DNA from: Desulfobacteraceae bacterium
GTDB lineage: Bacteria; Desulfobacterota; Desulfobacteria; Desulfobacterales; Desulfosalsimonadaceae
Assembly (NCBI GenBank): GCA_027353395.1
Contig: DAIEHU010000003.1
Span: 1-26,290, forward strand
DNA length: 26,290 nt
Direction of reading: 5' to 3'
Under the pieces are notes generated by a model, which saw only the letters and a program-made list of their open reading frames with translations, did not search any database and was not told the origin of the DNA. Shown here piece by piece: positions 7,477-15,397 of the stretch (position 1 is the first letter of the stretch; each line of letters begins with the position of its first letter). Made by a program: the position numbers and the translations under genes.

Positions 7477-8631
7477 TTATTTGGCGATCACGTCGCTTGG
7501 GAGCCTCCTGGAAAGAATATCCACCGTTTCTTCCACCAATTCTACAAGCAACTGTCCGGCAGGTTTGATTTCCTTGATGAGCCCCGATATCTGACCGGCC
7601 AGCCCGCCCACATAATCGTCCTTTCCGGCTTTAATAAACCCGGATATCAGGGCCGAGGAAATAATGACCTGCATGGGGAACGGGACCGGGCCAAGGCCGG
7701 AACTGTCCCATAAATCATGAAATTTGTTGTAGCTGGCCCTTAAGGTTTTTCCGGTATAGGCCCGGCTGACCCGGGTGTCTTCATCGGTCGAGCTTAAGAT
7801 TTTCCGCTTATTGATATCCAGCGCGCCGCCTTCATTTGTGGCCAGAAAACGGGTGCCGATCCAGACGCCCGCGCATCCCATGGCAAGGGCCGCCGCGATA
7901 CCCCTGCCGTCGCCGATGCCGCCAGCCGCCAGCACGGGCTTTGGCGACGCCGCGTCAATCGCCATCGGCAGCAGGGCCATGGTGCCGATTCGTCCCGTAT
8001 GCCCCCCGCCTTCATGCCCCTGAGCAACGATGATATCGACGTGGGAGTTCGCCATGCGCCTGGCGTTTTTGGCGTTTCCGGTCACTCCGAGCACTTTCAT
8101 GCCAACCGAATGGGCTTCCTCCACCATAAATCCCGGATTGCCGAGACCCGCGCAGAACAGCGGCACCTTTTCCTCAATGCACACCCGAATGGATTCCTTT
8201 GGCCGCATGGTTGTCGTATTCATCTGAACCATCAGCTCCACATCCGGAAGCCCCATTTCCGCTTTTATTTTTTTGAGCCAGTCCTTGTGCTCCTGGGGCA
8301 TGAATTCGAGGGCCTGGGAGAGGGGGATTTCCTGGGGGCCGGCCGCCGCGCCTTCCGGAACTTCAACAATGTTGGCGGGCAGCAGCAGGTCAACGCCATA
8401 GGGTTTATCCGTCCGGGCCTTGATTTCGCGGATGGCGTCGCGCAGCTCATCCACCGTATACCCGCTGCCGCCCAGAACGCCCATGCCCCCGGCTTCGGAC
8501 ACCGCCACCACCAGATCCACCGGGGCGCCCGTATTCTCGCCGATGAGCGTCGGCCCCATGCCCGCACTCAGAATCGGATACTCAATACCCAGCATGTCAC
8601 ATAATTTTGTACGGAGAATTCGTTTTCCCAT
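7477..8631 (-). CDS. Nitronate monooxygenase / FabK-like FMN oxidoreductase
   Basis: TIM-barrel flavoprotein of the 2-nitropropane dioxygenase family (384 residues). The N-terminal IEYPILSAGMGP strand, the AQGHEGGGHTG active-site loop (203-213; His211 is the likely catalytic base) and the FMN phosphate site AAGGIGDGRG (235-244) are visible. The family includes nitronate monooxygenases, the enoyl-ACP reductase FabK and many uncharacterised enzymes. In an anaerobe, and between an acyl-CoA ligase and a ferredoxin-type protein, an enoyl-CoA or enoyl-thioester redox role is as likely as nitronate oxidation. The ribosome binding site is AAAGGAATGG. It starts 15 bases after the ferredoxin-protein stop and ends 12 bases before the ligase, clearly co-transcribed. 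Confidence 0.88.
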   Translation of the reverse strand: MGKRILRTKLCDMLGIEYPILSAGMGPTLIGENTGAPVDLVVAVSEAGGMGVLGGSGYTVDELRDAIREIKARTDKPYGVDLLLPANIVEVPEGAAAGPQEIPLSQALEFMPQEHKDWLKKIKAEMGLPDVELMVQMNTTTMRPKESIRVCIEEKVPLFCAGLGNPGFMVEEAHSVGMKVLGVTGNAKNARRMANSHVDIIVAQGHEGGGHTGRIGTMALLPMAIDAASPKPVLAAGGIGDGRGIAAALAMGCAGVWIGTRFLATNEGGALDINKRKILSSTDEDTRVSRAYTGKTLRASYNKFHDLWDSSGLGPVPFPMQVIISSALISGFIKAGKDDYVGGLAGQISGLIKEIKPAGQLLVELVEETVDILSRRLPSDVIAK

Positions 8632-8646
8632 GAGCCATTCCTTTCT

Positions 8647-9837
8647 TTAAGAGGTGACGCGAATTTCGGATTTCTTCAGGGCCGGCAAAAATACGGCCCG
8701 TTCATCCGGGACCAGTTCAATATTGTTTTTCACGCACTGATAGGCGCATTGACCGCAACCGATACACTTGGCGGTGTTGATCATGGCCTTTTTGTTCTTT
8801 ATGGAAATCGCTGTCGTCGGACAGTATCGCCCGCAGACCCCGCACCCTTTGCAAGCGGATGCATCCCTGATCCGGGCGGAAAAAAAGCACTGATACTTTA
8901 AGGGAACCGCGCCCATGTTATAGGATTTTAAAATGCCGCAGCAGTCCCAGCAGCAATTGCAGATGGCGATCACCGGCAGGCGGATGTCGTCTTTTTCATG
9001 AATGACCGAATGAACGGCCCCTTTATCCCGGACTTCCTTTAATATGCCGATGGCTTCCGCCTTGGATATGGATCGCCCGTATCCATAGCTCGCCCAGGAT
9101 TTCGCCATGTCGCCGAAGGCGATGCAGGAGTCTTCCGGCATTTTAAAATTGCAGGATTTGCCCAGGACTTTCGCGCCACGCCGGCACACGCAGGGGAACA
9201 CGCAAATGGCGTCCCGGTCCCCGTGCTCCTCGATGAGATCGTTGAGAAAAGACGTGGGATAAACCCTGGATTCCGGGGATGATACGGACGCGCCGATGGG
9301 GATGGCCTTTTTGGGGCTTTTGCCTTGGGTGGCCGGGTCCAGGAGCCCGACTCCCTGGCCGGGTTTCATTAGCGGACGGAGTACCAGGCTCTGCATATCC
9401 CGCAGAGGGGAGAAATTAAATCTCTTGAAAAACTGGAAATATTCATCAAATTTTTCGGAGAAAGCCTTTTCCCGCGGTTTTCCCACGAGATAGTGCATCA
9501 TGGCCTCATACCAGCCCACCGCAATGGCGTTCAGCCGGTATTGGACTTTTCCAGGCTCGCCGGTTTCCTTGTGAATCAGTCCCTTGCGCATGAGCGTGTC
9601 AAAAAATGCCTGGAACCCGGCATTATCCAGGGGGCTGATCTTCCGGACCGCATCAGGGCTGTTTGGCCCGGTCCCCATTTTCAGGAGAAAATCCAGCTCG
9701 TCATCTTCAATCGTCATGTGCATCATTTCCATGAGCGGCGGGGCGATAACGATAAACCGTTGATTCTGCTTATTCATTCGTAAGAGCAGGGTTTTGATTC
9801 GCTTTTTTCGGGGCGGCGTCATTTTGGGTTGTTCCAT
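8647..9837 (-). CDS. Cys-rich 4Fe-4S protein with winged-helix-like N-terminus
   Basis: A soluble 396-residue iron-sulfur protein. The C-terminal part is a two-cluster ferredoxin domain: Cys329, 332, 335, 339 and Cys358, 361, 364, 368. Before it lies a second Cys-rich zone (212-317, eleven cysteines) with CVCRR, an ICNCCWDCC cluster (Cys293-300) and Cys317, enough for one or two further clusters. Residues about 40-105 resemble a winged helix. I recognise the layout as a widespread anaerobe family usually named only 4Fe-4S binding protein, so its reaction is unknown. It is first in the operon with the flavin oxidoreductase and the acyl-CoA ligase, which suggests it passes electrons to or from the flavoprotein. 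A strong ribosome binding site (AGAGGGGATGA) marks the start. Confidence 0.8.
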   Translation of the reverse strand: MEQPKMTPPRKKRIKTLLLRMNKQNQRFIVIAPPLMEMMHMTIEDDELDFLLKMGTGPNSPDAVRKISPLDNAGFQAFFDTLMRKGLIHKETGEPGKVQYRLNAIAVGWYEAMMHYLVGKPREKAFSEKFDEYFQFFKRFNFSPLRDMQSLVLRPLMKPGQGVGLLDPATQGKSPKKAIPIGASVSSPESRVYPTSFLNDLIEEHGDRDAICVFPCVCRRGAKVLGKSCNFKMPEDSCIAFGDMAKSWASYGYGRSISKAEAIGILKEVRDKGAVHSVIHEKDDIRLPVIAICNCCWDCCGILKSYNMGAVPLKYQCFFSARIRDASACKGCGVCGRYCPTTAISIKNKKAMINTAKCIGCGQCAYQCVKNNIELVPDERAVFLPALKKSEIRVTS

Positions 9838-9952
9838 TTATCATCCCCTCTTTGATGGGTGAACAGTTGCAAGCTTCGGATATGAGAATGCGGGAGGAGC
9901 GCCGGATGCTGGAAGTGGGAGTTCGAAAAGGAATCGCTTGTTTCCAGCCCGG

Positions 9953-9981
9953 ACAATAACCGATGGGGCGGAATTTTTCAA
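9953..9981 (-). promoter_or_regulatory. Sigma70-type promoter for the ferredoxin/flavoprotein/ligase operon
   Basis: On the minus strand TTGAAA (9976-9981) is followed after exactly 17 bases by TATTGT (9953-9958), giving 5/6 and 4/6 matches to consensus. Transcription would start near 9946, about 109 bases before the ATG of the 4Fe-4S gene. The rest of the 265-base gap (9838-10102) also holds the untranslated tail of the kinase gene. I saw no clear terminator in it. Confidence 0.5.
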
Positions 9982-10102
9982 ATCTATATTTTAAATAATG
10001 GCAACCGGGAACGGCTTTTCGTTTGGCGGCGGTTTTCTACAGCGGGCTGGGGTTCTATATTTTTGGCACTCAACATCAGGCCCACCCGTTTGCGGTGTTT
10101 GG

Positions 10103-11896
10103 TCATATCACCTTCCGGTTCACCGACGTCATCACCAACCGGAATCCGATGTAATTTCCTTTAAAATCCGGGTTCATACCGGCGCGATAAGCACAGCGTA
10201 TTTCGTGGGCGGAGTTGCACCAGCTCCCCCCCCGGATTATCCGTTTGGCCCCTTCCTCGCTGATCATAGGGTTTTTGTCCCGGTGTTTTTTATACGCGGA
10301 CTCACTGTAGTTATCTTCACACCATTCGTACACATTGCCGCTCATATCGTGTAATCCAAGGGCATTGGGTTTTTTCATGCCCACCGGCCGGGGCGTCATG
10401 CCGCTGTTGGCCGAGTACCAGGCCAGATCATCCAGGGGCGCGGAGCCCGCGAATTTTTCGGGTTTCCCACAGCTCCGGGCCGCGTATTCCCACTCTGCTT
10501 CCGTGGGCAGCCGGAAATGGTATTTGTTTTTATTGAGGGATATCAGCTTTTGAATAAATTCCTGGGCGTCATTCCAGGAAATGTTTTCAACCGGATGTTC
10601 CAAACTGATTCTGAAGCATGACGGATTGGCGGCGAATGGGCTGACTTTTTGCCAGAACGCGCCGGCCATGACTTTTTTCCAGCCCCCCTGGGTCACAGGA
10701 TATTTGGCCATCCAGAATCCATCCAGAAACACGTTATGAACCGGGGATTCGTCCTTGTTGCCTTCCCCGTCCCAGGTTCCGCATCCCATCCGGAAGCCGC
10801 CCGATGGAACCCACATGAACGTCATGCCGGTCACCGGCTCCGTCCAGGTATCCCCCATTTTGTGCATATCGGTCACCGGGTTGCGGTCAGATTTTGAATG
10901 CTCGGCGGCCATGTCTGCAATGGCGGGCTTTTCAGCCGGTTTGGGTTTTGTCCGGGGCCTGGTTTCGCCTGATTTACCCCCCGTTTTGCTCCCGGACCCC
11001 CTGGCAAACAAGGAGGGATCATCGATGATCAGCCGTTTATCGCCGCTGAGGATTTTTAAGACTTCATCCAGGTCTTTGATCCGTTCCGCCGGGTCGAATT
11101 TAAGGCATTTTTCAATTATTCCCTGGACATAATAGGGCATGTCGCTGCGCGTGAAGGGCAGTCCGTTGTCCCTGATCCGCCGGATTCTTTCGGTGAAATC
11201 CTCTTTGTCGTAAGGAAGTCTGCCGAACCAGATAAAATAACAGACGAGCCCGTAGGCGTACATCAGGCTGGAAATGCTGGCGGAGCCGGAGCTGATGATA
11301 AGCTCCGGGGCTGACCAGTTGGGGGTGAACTGTGCGCCGGCCGCGGTTGAAATGCTCTGGAGGCGCTGAAGTCCCCCCAGGTCGCCGATTAATAATTGAT
11401 CGTTTTTGTTGATAAGGAGGTTGGAGGGTTTCAAGTCCTTGACGATAAAAGCGTCTTTCGCCCGGCTCGACAGGCGGTTCAGAATTTCCGCCAGTTCGCG
11501 CATCCGGTTTTTGGCGTGTTCCGGAGGCAGCGGGTAATGGTCGATGACATGATCGGATAAATTTTCAGGGCAATATTCCATTAGGATGACCAGATAGGCC
11601 TTGGCCTCCTGTTTGGAAACCTGCTTGTCCATGAGGTGGAAATCATGGATTTCAATAACCCCGTCCCCTTTTATTTTTCCGTAATATTCCTGCACCGCGT
11701 AAAAATCGTGGGATATTTTTGAATCCAGATCTTGTTCAGTGCGGTAGGACAAGGACCGCTCCACCATGATGGGGACCACTTTTACGGCCCGTTCCTTCAG
11801 GTTGTCCTTCACATGAAAAACGGATCCATAAACGCCTTCCCCGATTTTACGAAGCACCTCATAGGTGGGCAGGCATTTTTTAATGAGTGTTTCCAT
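10103..11896 (-). CDS. Ser/Thr protein kinase fused to an FGE-sulfatase (SUMF1-like) domain
   Basis: A 597-residue cytosolic fusion with no membrane segment. The kinase domain (about 12-285) has the glycine loop GEGVYGSVF (19-27), ATP lysine Lys39, catalytic loop VKDLKPSN (152-159; Asp154), metal site GDLG (171-174; Asp172) and APE (196-198). The HRD triad is VKD and the DFG triad is DLG, so it is divergent, but Lys39, Asp154, Asn159 and Asp172 are all kept. A Pro/Lys-rich linker (about 295-345) leads to a formylglycine-generating-enzyme-type domain (352-595) with WVPSGGFRMG, FRLPTEAEWEYAAR, MSGNVYEW and RGGSW. No sulfatase is nearby, so this domain is more likely a binding or effector module than a sulfatase activator. 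It follows the PP2C gene by 49 bases, the classical kinase/phosphatase pair. The ribosome binding site is GAGGAA. Confidence 0.88.
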   Translation of the reverse strand: METLIKKCLPTYEVLRKIGEGVYGSVFHVKDNLKERAVKVVPIMVERSLSYRTEQDLDSKISHDFYAVQEYYGKIKGDGVIEIHDFHLMDKQVSKQEAKAYLVILMEYCPENLSDHVIDHYPLPPEHAKNRMRELAEILNRLSSRAKDAFIVKDLKPSNLLINKNDQLLIGDLGGLQRLQSISTAAGAQFTPNWSAPELIISSGSASISSLMYAYGLVCYFIWFGRLPYDKEDFTERIRRIRDNGLPFTRSDMPYYVQGIIEKCLKFDPAERIKDLDEVLKILSGDKRLIIDDPSLFARGSGSKTGGKSGETRPRTKPKPAEKPAIADMAAEHSKSDRNPVTDMHKMGDTWTEPVTGMTFMWVPSGGFRMGCGTWDGEGNKDESPVHNVFLDGFWMAKYPVTQGGWKKVMAGAFWQKVSPFAANPSCFRISLEHPVENISWNDAQEFIQKLISLNKNKYHFRLPTEAEWEYAARSCGKPEKFAGSAPLDDLAWYSANSGMTPRPVGMKKPNALGLHDMSGNVYEWCEDNYSESAYKKHRDKNPMISEEGAKRIIRGGSWCNSAHEIRCAYRAGMNPDFKGNYIGFRLVMTSVNRKVI

Positions 11897-11945
11897 TTCT
11901 GTTCCTCATAACTCCCCGGAGCGATTGGCGATTGAATCGCTGCAA

Positions 11946-12695
11946 TCACTCTGTTCTTACGATGATGAAGCTGGTGTTATCCGTTAATCCCTTTTCCGGG
12001 ATGGCGGCGAATAAAATTTTGCCGTTTTCAATCGGGTCCGGCATCAAGAGGTGATGCAGTTCCGCGTCCGTCATGATGTCGTTCAACCCGTCGGAGCAAA
12101 TCAGGTAGCATGTGCCTGGAGCAAGTGCTTCTTCATGGATATGGAGGTGCGGGTAATGCCAGTCCGGCGCGAATAAAGGCCCCATGCCGAACTCGACAAT
12201 ATTTTTAAGCGGATGAACCGAGGCCGTATCCTGGTGGATAAATGCGTTGTCCACCAGGCCCTGTACCAGGGAATGGTCATGGGAGAGCCGGGTCATCCCG
12301 GGCGGCGCGATCTTATACACCCGGCTGTCTCCGGCGTTAAAGACGACGGCCTGGGAGCCTGCGGTCATGAGGCCGGCGATCGTTGTGCCGGAGTTTTCAG
12401 GAAGCATGCGCTGTGCGGATTCCTGGATTTCCGCAAGTATTTGCCGGACGGCGGGCGGGCTGGGGACGGTTTGCGGAAACCGGCTGTTGATTTGTTCGCA
12501 GACAAACCGGCTGGCCATATCCCCGTGCGCATGTCCGCCTAGGCCGTCGCATACACAGGCCAAGAGATGGCCGGCGTCGATGCCTTTCTGCGATATCAGC
12601 CGGTCGGCCTGACAGACGGCCGAGCCGTCCAGGATACAGTCTTCCTGCCGGGGACGGGGGCCGATCAGCATTCCGGAGAACACGGTATATTTCAT
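11946..12695 (-). CDS. PP2C-family serine/threonine protein phosphatase
   Basis: A 249-residue stand-alone PPM/PP2C phosphatase, the likely partner that reverses phosphorylation by the kinase encoded next. Metal-binding motifs are all present: RPRQED (14-19), CDGLGGH (49-55), NAGDSRVY (120-127), SDGLND (201-206) and DNTSF (239-243). I chose the ATG at 12695 because GGAAG lies 8 bases before it. A TTG at 12710 would add five residues (LEAPP, with Met first) and cannot be excluded. It lies 35 bases after the CBS protein stop on the same strand, in an apparent operon. Confidence 0.88.
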   Translation of the reverse strand: MKYTVFSGMLIGPRPRQEDCILDGSAVCQADRLISQKGIDAGHLLACVCDGLGGHAHGDMASRFVCEQINSRFPQTVPSPPAVRQILAEIQESAQRMLPENSGTTIAGLMTAGSQAVVFNAGDSRVYKIAPPGMTRLSHDHSLVQGLVDNAFIHQDTASVHPLKNIVEFGMGPLFAPDWHYPHLHIHEEALAPGTCYLICSDGLNDIMTDAELHHLLMPDPIENGKILFAAIPEKGLTDNTSFIIVRTE

Positions 12696-12730
12696 CGGCG
12701 GCGCTTCCAATGCTTAGATGTATGGCTTCA

Positions 12731-13297
12731 TTATTGTATATTTTTATGCGCTAACGCCTTGATCTGCTCAAAGACTTCCTTGAACACGTCCACCAGCCGC
12801 AGTATCCCGACGATGTCGCCCTTTCGGGTGACTAGCAGGGACTGGTGTTTTCCTGTCACCAGTTGATGAATGGCCTGGTCCAGCGTGGCGGATTCATCCA
12901 CAATTTCTCCCGCCACAGGGGCATACATGGCCTCTTTCACCCGGATCTGATGGGCTTTATTGTGAATATCCCCCATGGGCGAGTCCCAGAAACGATACTG
13001 GGACATAAGATTTTTTAGAAAATCAGTGGAAAACCCTGGATTGGAATCGGATTTCATCCCCCCGATTTTTTTGTATTTGGGCTCAAGGGCCATCAGCACG
13101 TCAAGCTGGCTCAATTTTCCGATGATTTTGCCGCTTTTGTTTTGAACCAGGATGGCCCGGTGGGTGTACCGGCTTTTTTCATATTCCGTCTGGGCTTTTT
13201 CAAGGGCCAGCACCGCCTCGAACAAATTGGCGTCTTCGGAAACAACGGCGTATTCCGACAGCGGCACCATCAAGGTTTTGACATGTTTTGATTTCAT
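12731..13297 (-). CDS. CBS-domain pair protein
   Basis: A 188-residue protein made of two CBS motifs (about 5-70 and 118-182) with an interdomain helical insert of about 45 residues (75-117, including FWDSPMGDI). CBS pairs bind adenine nucleotides and act as energy sensors or regulators. The characteristic endings GKIIGKLSQLDVL and GDIVGILRLVDVF are visible. There is no attached catalytic or transport domain, so it would act on a partner, possibly the kinase/phosphatase pair downstream or the carboxylase upstream; this is inference. A clear GGAG ribosome binding site lies 7-8 bases before the ATG. Confidence 0.87.
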   Translation of the reverse strand: MKSKHVKTLMVPLSEYAVVSEDANLFEAVLALEKAQTEYEKSRYTHRAILVQNKSGKIIGKLSQLDVLMALEPKYKKIGGMKSDSNPGFSTDFLKNLMSQYRFWDSPMGDIHNKAHQIRVKEAMYAPVAGEIVDESATLDQAIHQLVTGKHQSLLVTRKGDIVGILRLVDVFKEVFEQIKALAHKNIQ

Positions 13298-13371
13298 GAT
13301 GATTCTCCAATATAAAACAGATTGCCGAAAACAATGGTTGTTTTTTTATTTTCTGAGTTTGGACACGCCCG

Positions 13372-15387
13372 TCATGCGACGGATTCAAACCGGATCAGCA
13401 TTTCGCCCGCGTCCACGGACTGGCCTTCCGTCACCATGATGTCCGCCACTCGTCCATCAGACGTTGATGCGACCCCGCTTTCCATTTTCATGGATTCAAT
13501 CACCACCAGATCCTGCCCCCGGTAAACGCGGTCGCCCTTTTGAACCCGGACAGCCACCACCAGTCCGGGCATGGGGCAGATCAGCGCATCTTCCATGTGC
13601 TGGCCGGAACGTTCGGGCATATGGTGGATCATCGCCCATTCCCTGGGGGTATACACCTCAAATAACCGGAAAATACCGCAAAACGCGCCGATAATAAAGG
13701 GGTGGGCGGCCTGCATCCGGAACCGGTGAACCATGCCGTTGATGGTCAGTTTCAGCCGCCTCCGGTAAAATTCGAATACAGGCGTTTCCACATCAAACCG
13801 GTTTCCATTCACATGGATGAGCCACTGCCGGCCGGACATGGAACCCTTTATCCGGATATCAAACAGGTCATCATCAGAACGGACTTTGTATTCATGCTCG
13901 TTTTTGGGTGCGGATTCCCGGCCGATTATGGAAGTCATGGGTTTTAAGGATTCCCGCACCGCAACTGTCCGCACGTGGTAAATCAGCGTCGCCGCCAGGG
14001 CCGCCATCTGAAGGTGTTCCGGTTTTGCGCCGTATCCGGGGCGATCCCCCTGAAAATGGGTGTCAATAAAATCCGTTGACAGACGGGCGGCGATAAATTC
14101 CGGATGGTTCAGCACGGCGTTGACAAAATCCGTATTGGCGGCGATGCCTTCGACATGATAGCCATTCAGCGCCTCCACCAGGCGGATGCGCGCTTCTTCG
14201 CGCGTGCCGCCAGCGCAGATCACCTTGGCCAGCATGGAATCGTAATATACGCTGACTATGCTTCCGGTCTTCACGCCGCTGTCGACCCGGACCCCATCTC
14301 CTTTCGGCTCGGCGTATCGGGTAATCATGCCGGTTGACGGCAGAAACCCCCTTGACGGGTTTTCTGCGCAGATGCGGGCTTCAATGGCCCATCCGGAAAA
14401 TTTAACCGCTTCCTGCGTGAAAGGAATGGGCTCTCCGGCGGCAATCCGGAGCTGAAGTTCCACCAGATCCAGCCCGGTGACCATTTCTGTAACCGGGTGC
14501 TCCACCTGAAGGCGGGTGTTCATTTCCAAAAAATAGAAATTCCCTGTCTCATCCGTCACAAATTCAACAGTTCCGGCATTGACATACCCGGCGGCCCTGG
14601 CCAGATTGCAGGCGGCTCGTCCCATTTGCTCTCTGAGCGCCGGAGATACCGCCGCTGAGGGGGATTCTTCGATGATTTTCTGATGCCGGCGCTGGATGGA
14701 GCATTCCCGTTCGCCCAGATGCAGGGTATTGCCGAAGGCGTCGGCCAGAATCTGAATTTCAATATGCCGGGGCCGCTCAATATAACGCTCTATAAAGATC
14801 CGGTCGTCCCCGAACGCCTTTCGCGTTTCCGACCGGCTGGTTGCAAGCGCGTTTTCCATTTCTTCCGGCGCGGAAACGATCCGCATCCCTTTGCCGCCGC
14901 CCCCGGCCGCTGGCTTAAGCATCACCGGATACCCGATTTTTTGCGCCACAGCCAGTGCTTCAACGGAATTTCCCACCGGCGCGTCATGCCCCGGAATGAC
15001 CGGAACCCCGGATTTTTTGGCCAGTTGTTTGGATGCGATTTTATCCCCCATCAGAATGATGGCAGCCGATGGGGGACCGATAAACGTCAGTCCGGCAGCG
15101 GTCACGGCTTCAGCGAACCGGTGATTTTCAGACAGGAATCCATATCCCGGATGAATGGCCTGGCATCCTGTTGACACGGCCACGGAAATGATTTTTTCCA
15201 TGTTGAGATAGGATTCATGGGCAAGGGCCGGGCCGATGCAGATGGCCTCATCCGCCATTTGCACATGCAGGCTTCGCGCGTCCGCTTCTGAATATACCGC
15301 GATTGTCCGGATATTCATCCGCTGACAGGTTCGAATCACGCGGCAGGCGATTTCCCCTCTGTTTGCAATTAGAAGTGTGTTGATCAT
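13372..15387 (-). CDS. Acyl-CoA carboxylase biotin carboxylase / biotin-carrier subunit
   Basis: A 671-residue alpha subunit of a biotin-dependent acyl-CoA carboxylase (propionyl-CoA or acetyl-CoA type). It carboxylates biotin with ATP and bicarbonate. Domains in order: biotin carboxylase (1-445) with ATP-grasp loop GGGGKGM (162-168) and EMNTRLQVEHPVTE (288-301); a linker domain (about 500-590) as in propionyl-CoA carboxylases; and the biotin carrier (600-670) with Lys634 as the biotinylation site. The motif reads ESMKM, not the usual EAMKM, a mild variant. The ATG has a strong GAGGAG site and lies 10 bases after the beta-subunit stop, so the two are co-expressed. In an anaerobe this could serve propionate or methylmalonyl-CoA metabolism, or anaplerotic CO2 fixation. 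Confidence 0.92.
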   Translation of the reverse strand: MINTLLIANRGEIACRVIRTCQRMNIRTIAVYSEADARSLHVQMADEAICIGPALAHESYLNMEKIISVAVSTGCQAIHPGYGFLSENHRFAEAVTAAGLTFIGPPSAAIILMGDKIASKQLAKKSGVPVIPGHDAPVGNSVEALAVAQKIGYPVMLKPAAGGGGKGMRIVSAPEEMENALATSRSETRKAFGDDRIFIERYIERPRHIEIQILADAFGNTLHLGERECSIQRRHQKIIEESPSAAVSPALREQMGRAACNLARAAGYVNAGTVEFVTDETGNFYFLEMNTRLQVEHPVTEMVTGLDLVELQLRIAAGEPIPFTQEAVKFSGWAIEARICAENPSRGFLPSTGMITRYAEPKGDGVRVDSGVKTGSIVSVYYDSMLAKVICAGGTREEARIRLVEALNGYHVEGIAANTDFVNAVLNHPEFIAARLSTDFIDTHFQGDRPGYGAKPEHLQMAALAATLIYHVRTVAVRESLKPMTSIIGRESAPKNEHEYKVRSDDDLFDIRIKGSMSGRQWLIHVNGNRFDVETPVFEFYRRRLKLTINGMVHRFRMQAAHPFIIGAFCGIFRLFEVYTPREWAMIHHMPERSGQHMEDALICPMPGLVVAVRVQKGDRVYRGQDLVVIESMKMESGVASTSDGRVADIMVTEGQSVDAGEMLIRFESVA

Positions 15388-15397
15388 TCATTTCTCC

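Noticed and set aside
10103..10900. FGE-type domain as a sulfatase-activating enzyme
   Set aside because: There is no sulfatase nearby, the domain is fused to a kinase, and the Cys arrangement after RGGSW (Cys560, Cys568) does not clearly match the catalytic pair of true formylglycine-generating enzymes.
11928..11940. GCGATT-G-AATCGC palindrome between the PP2C and kinase genes
   Set aside because: It is short, lies within an operon gap and has no promoter features or T-run, so it is likely chance.
13330..13355. AT-rich hairpin AAAACAA/TTGTTTT as a terminator
   Set aside because: Its T-run lies on the plus strand while all nearby genes are on the minus strand, and the stem has only weak A-T pairs at its base.
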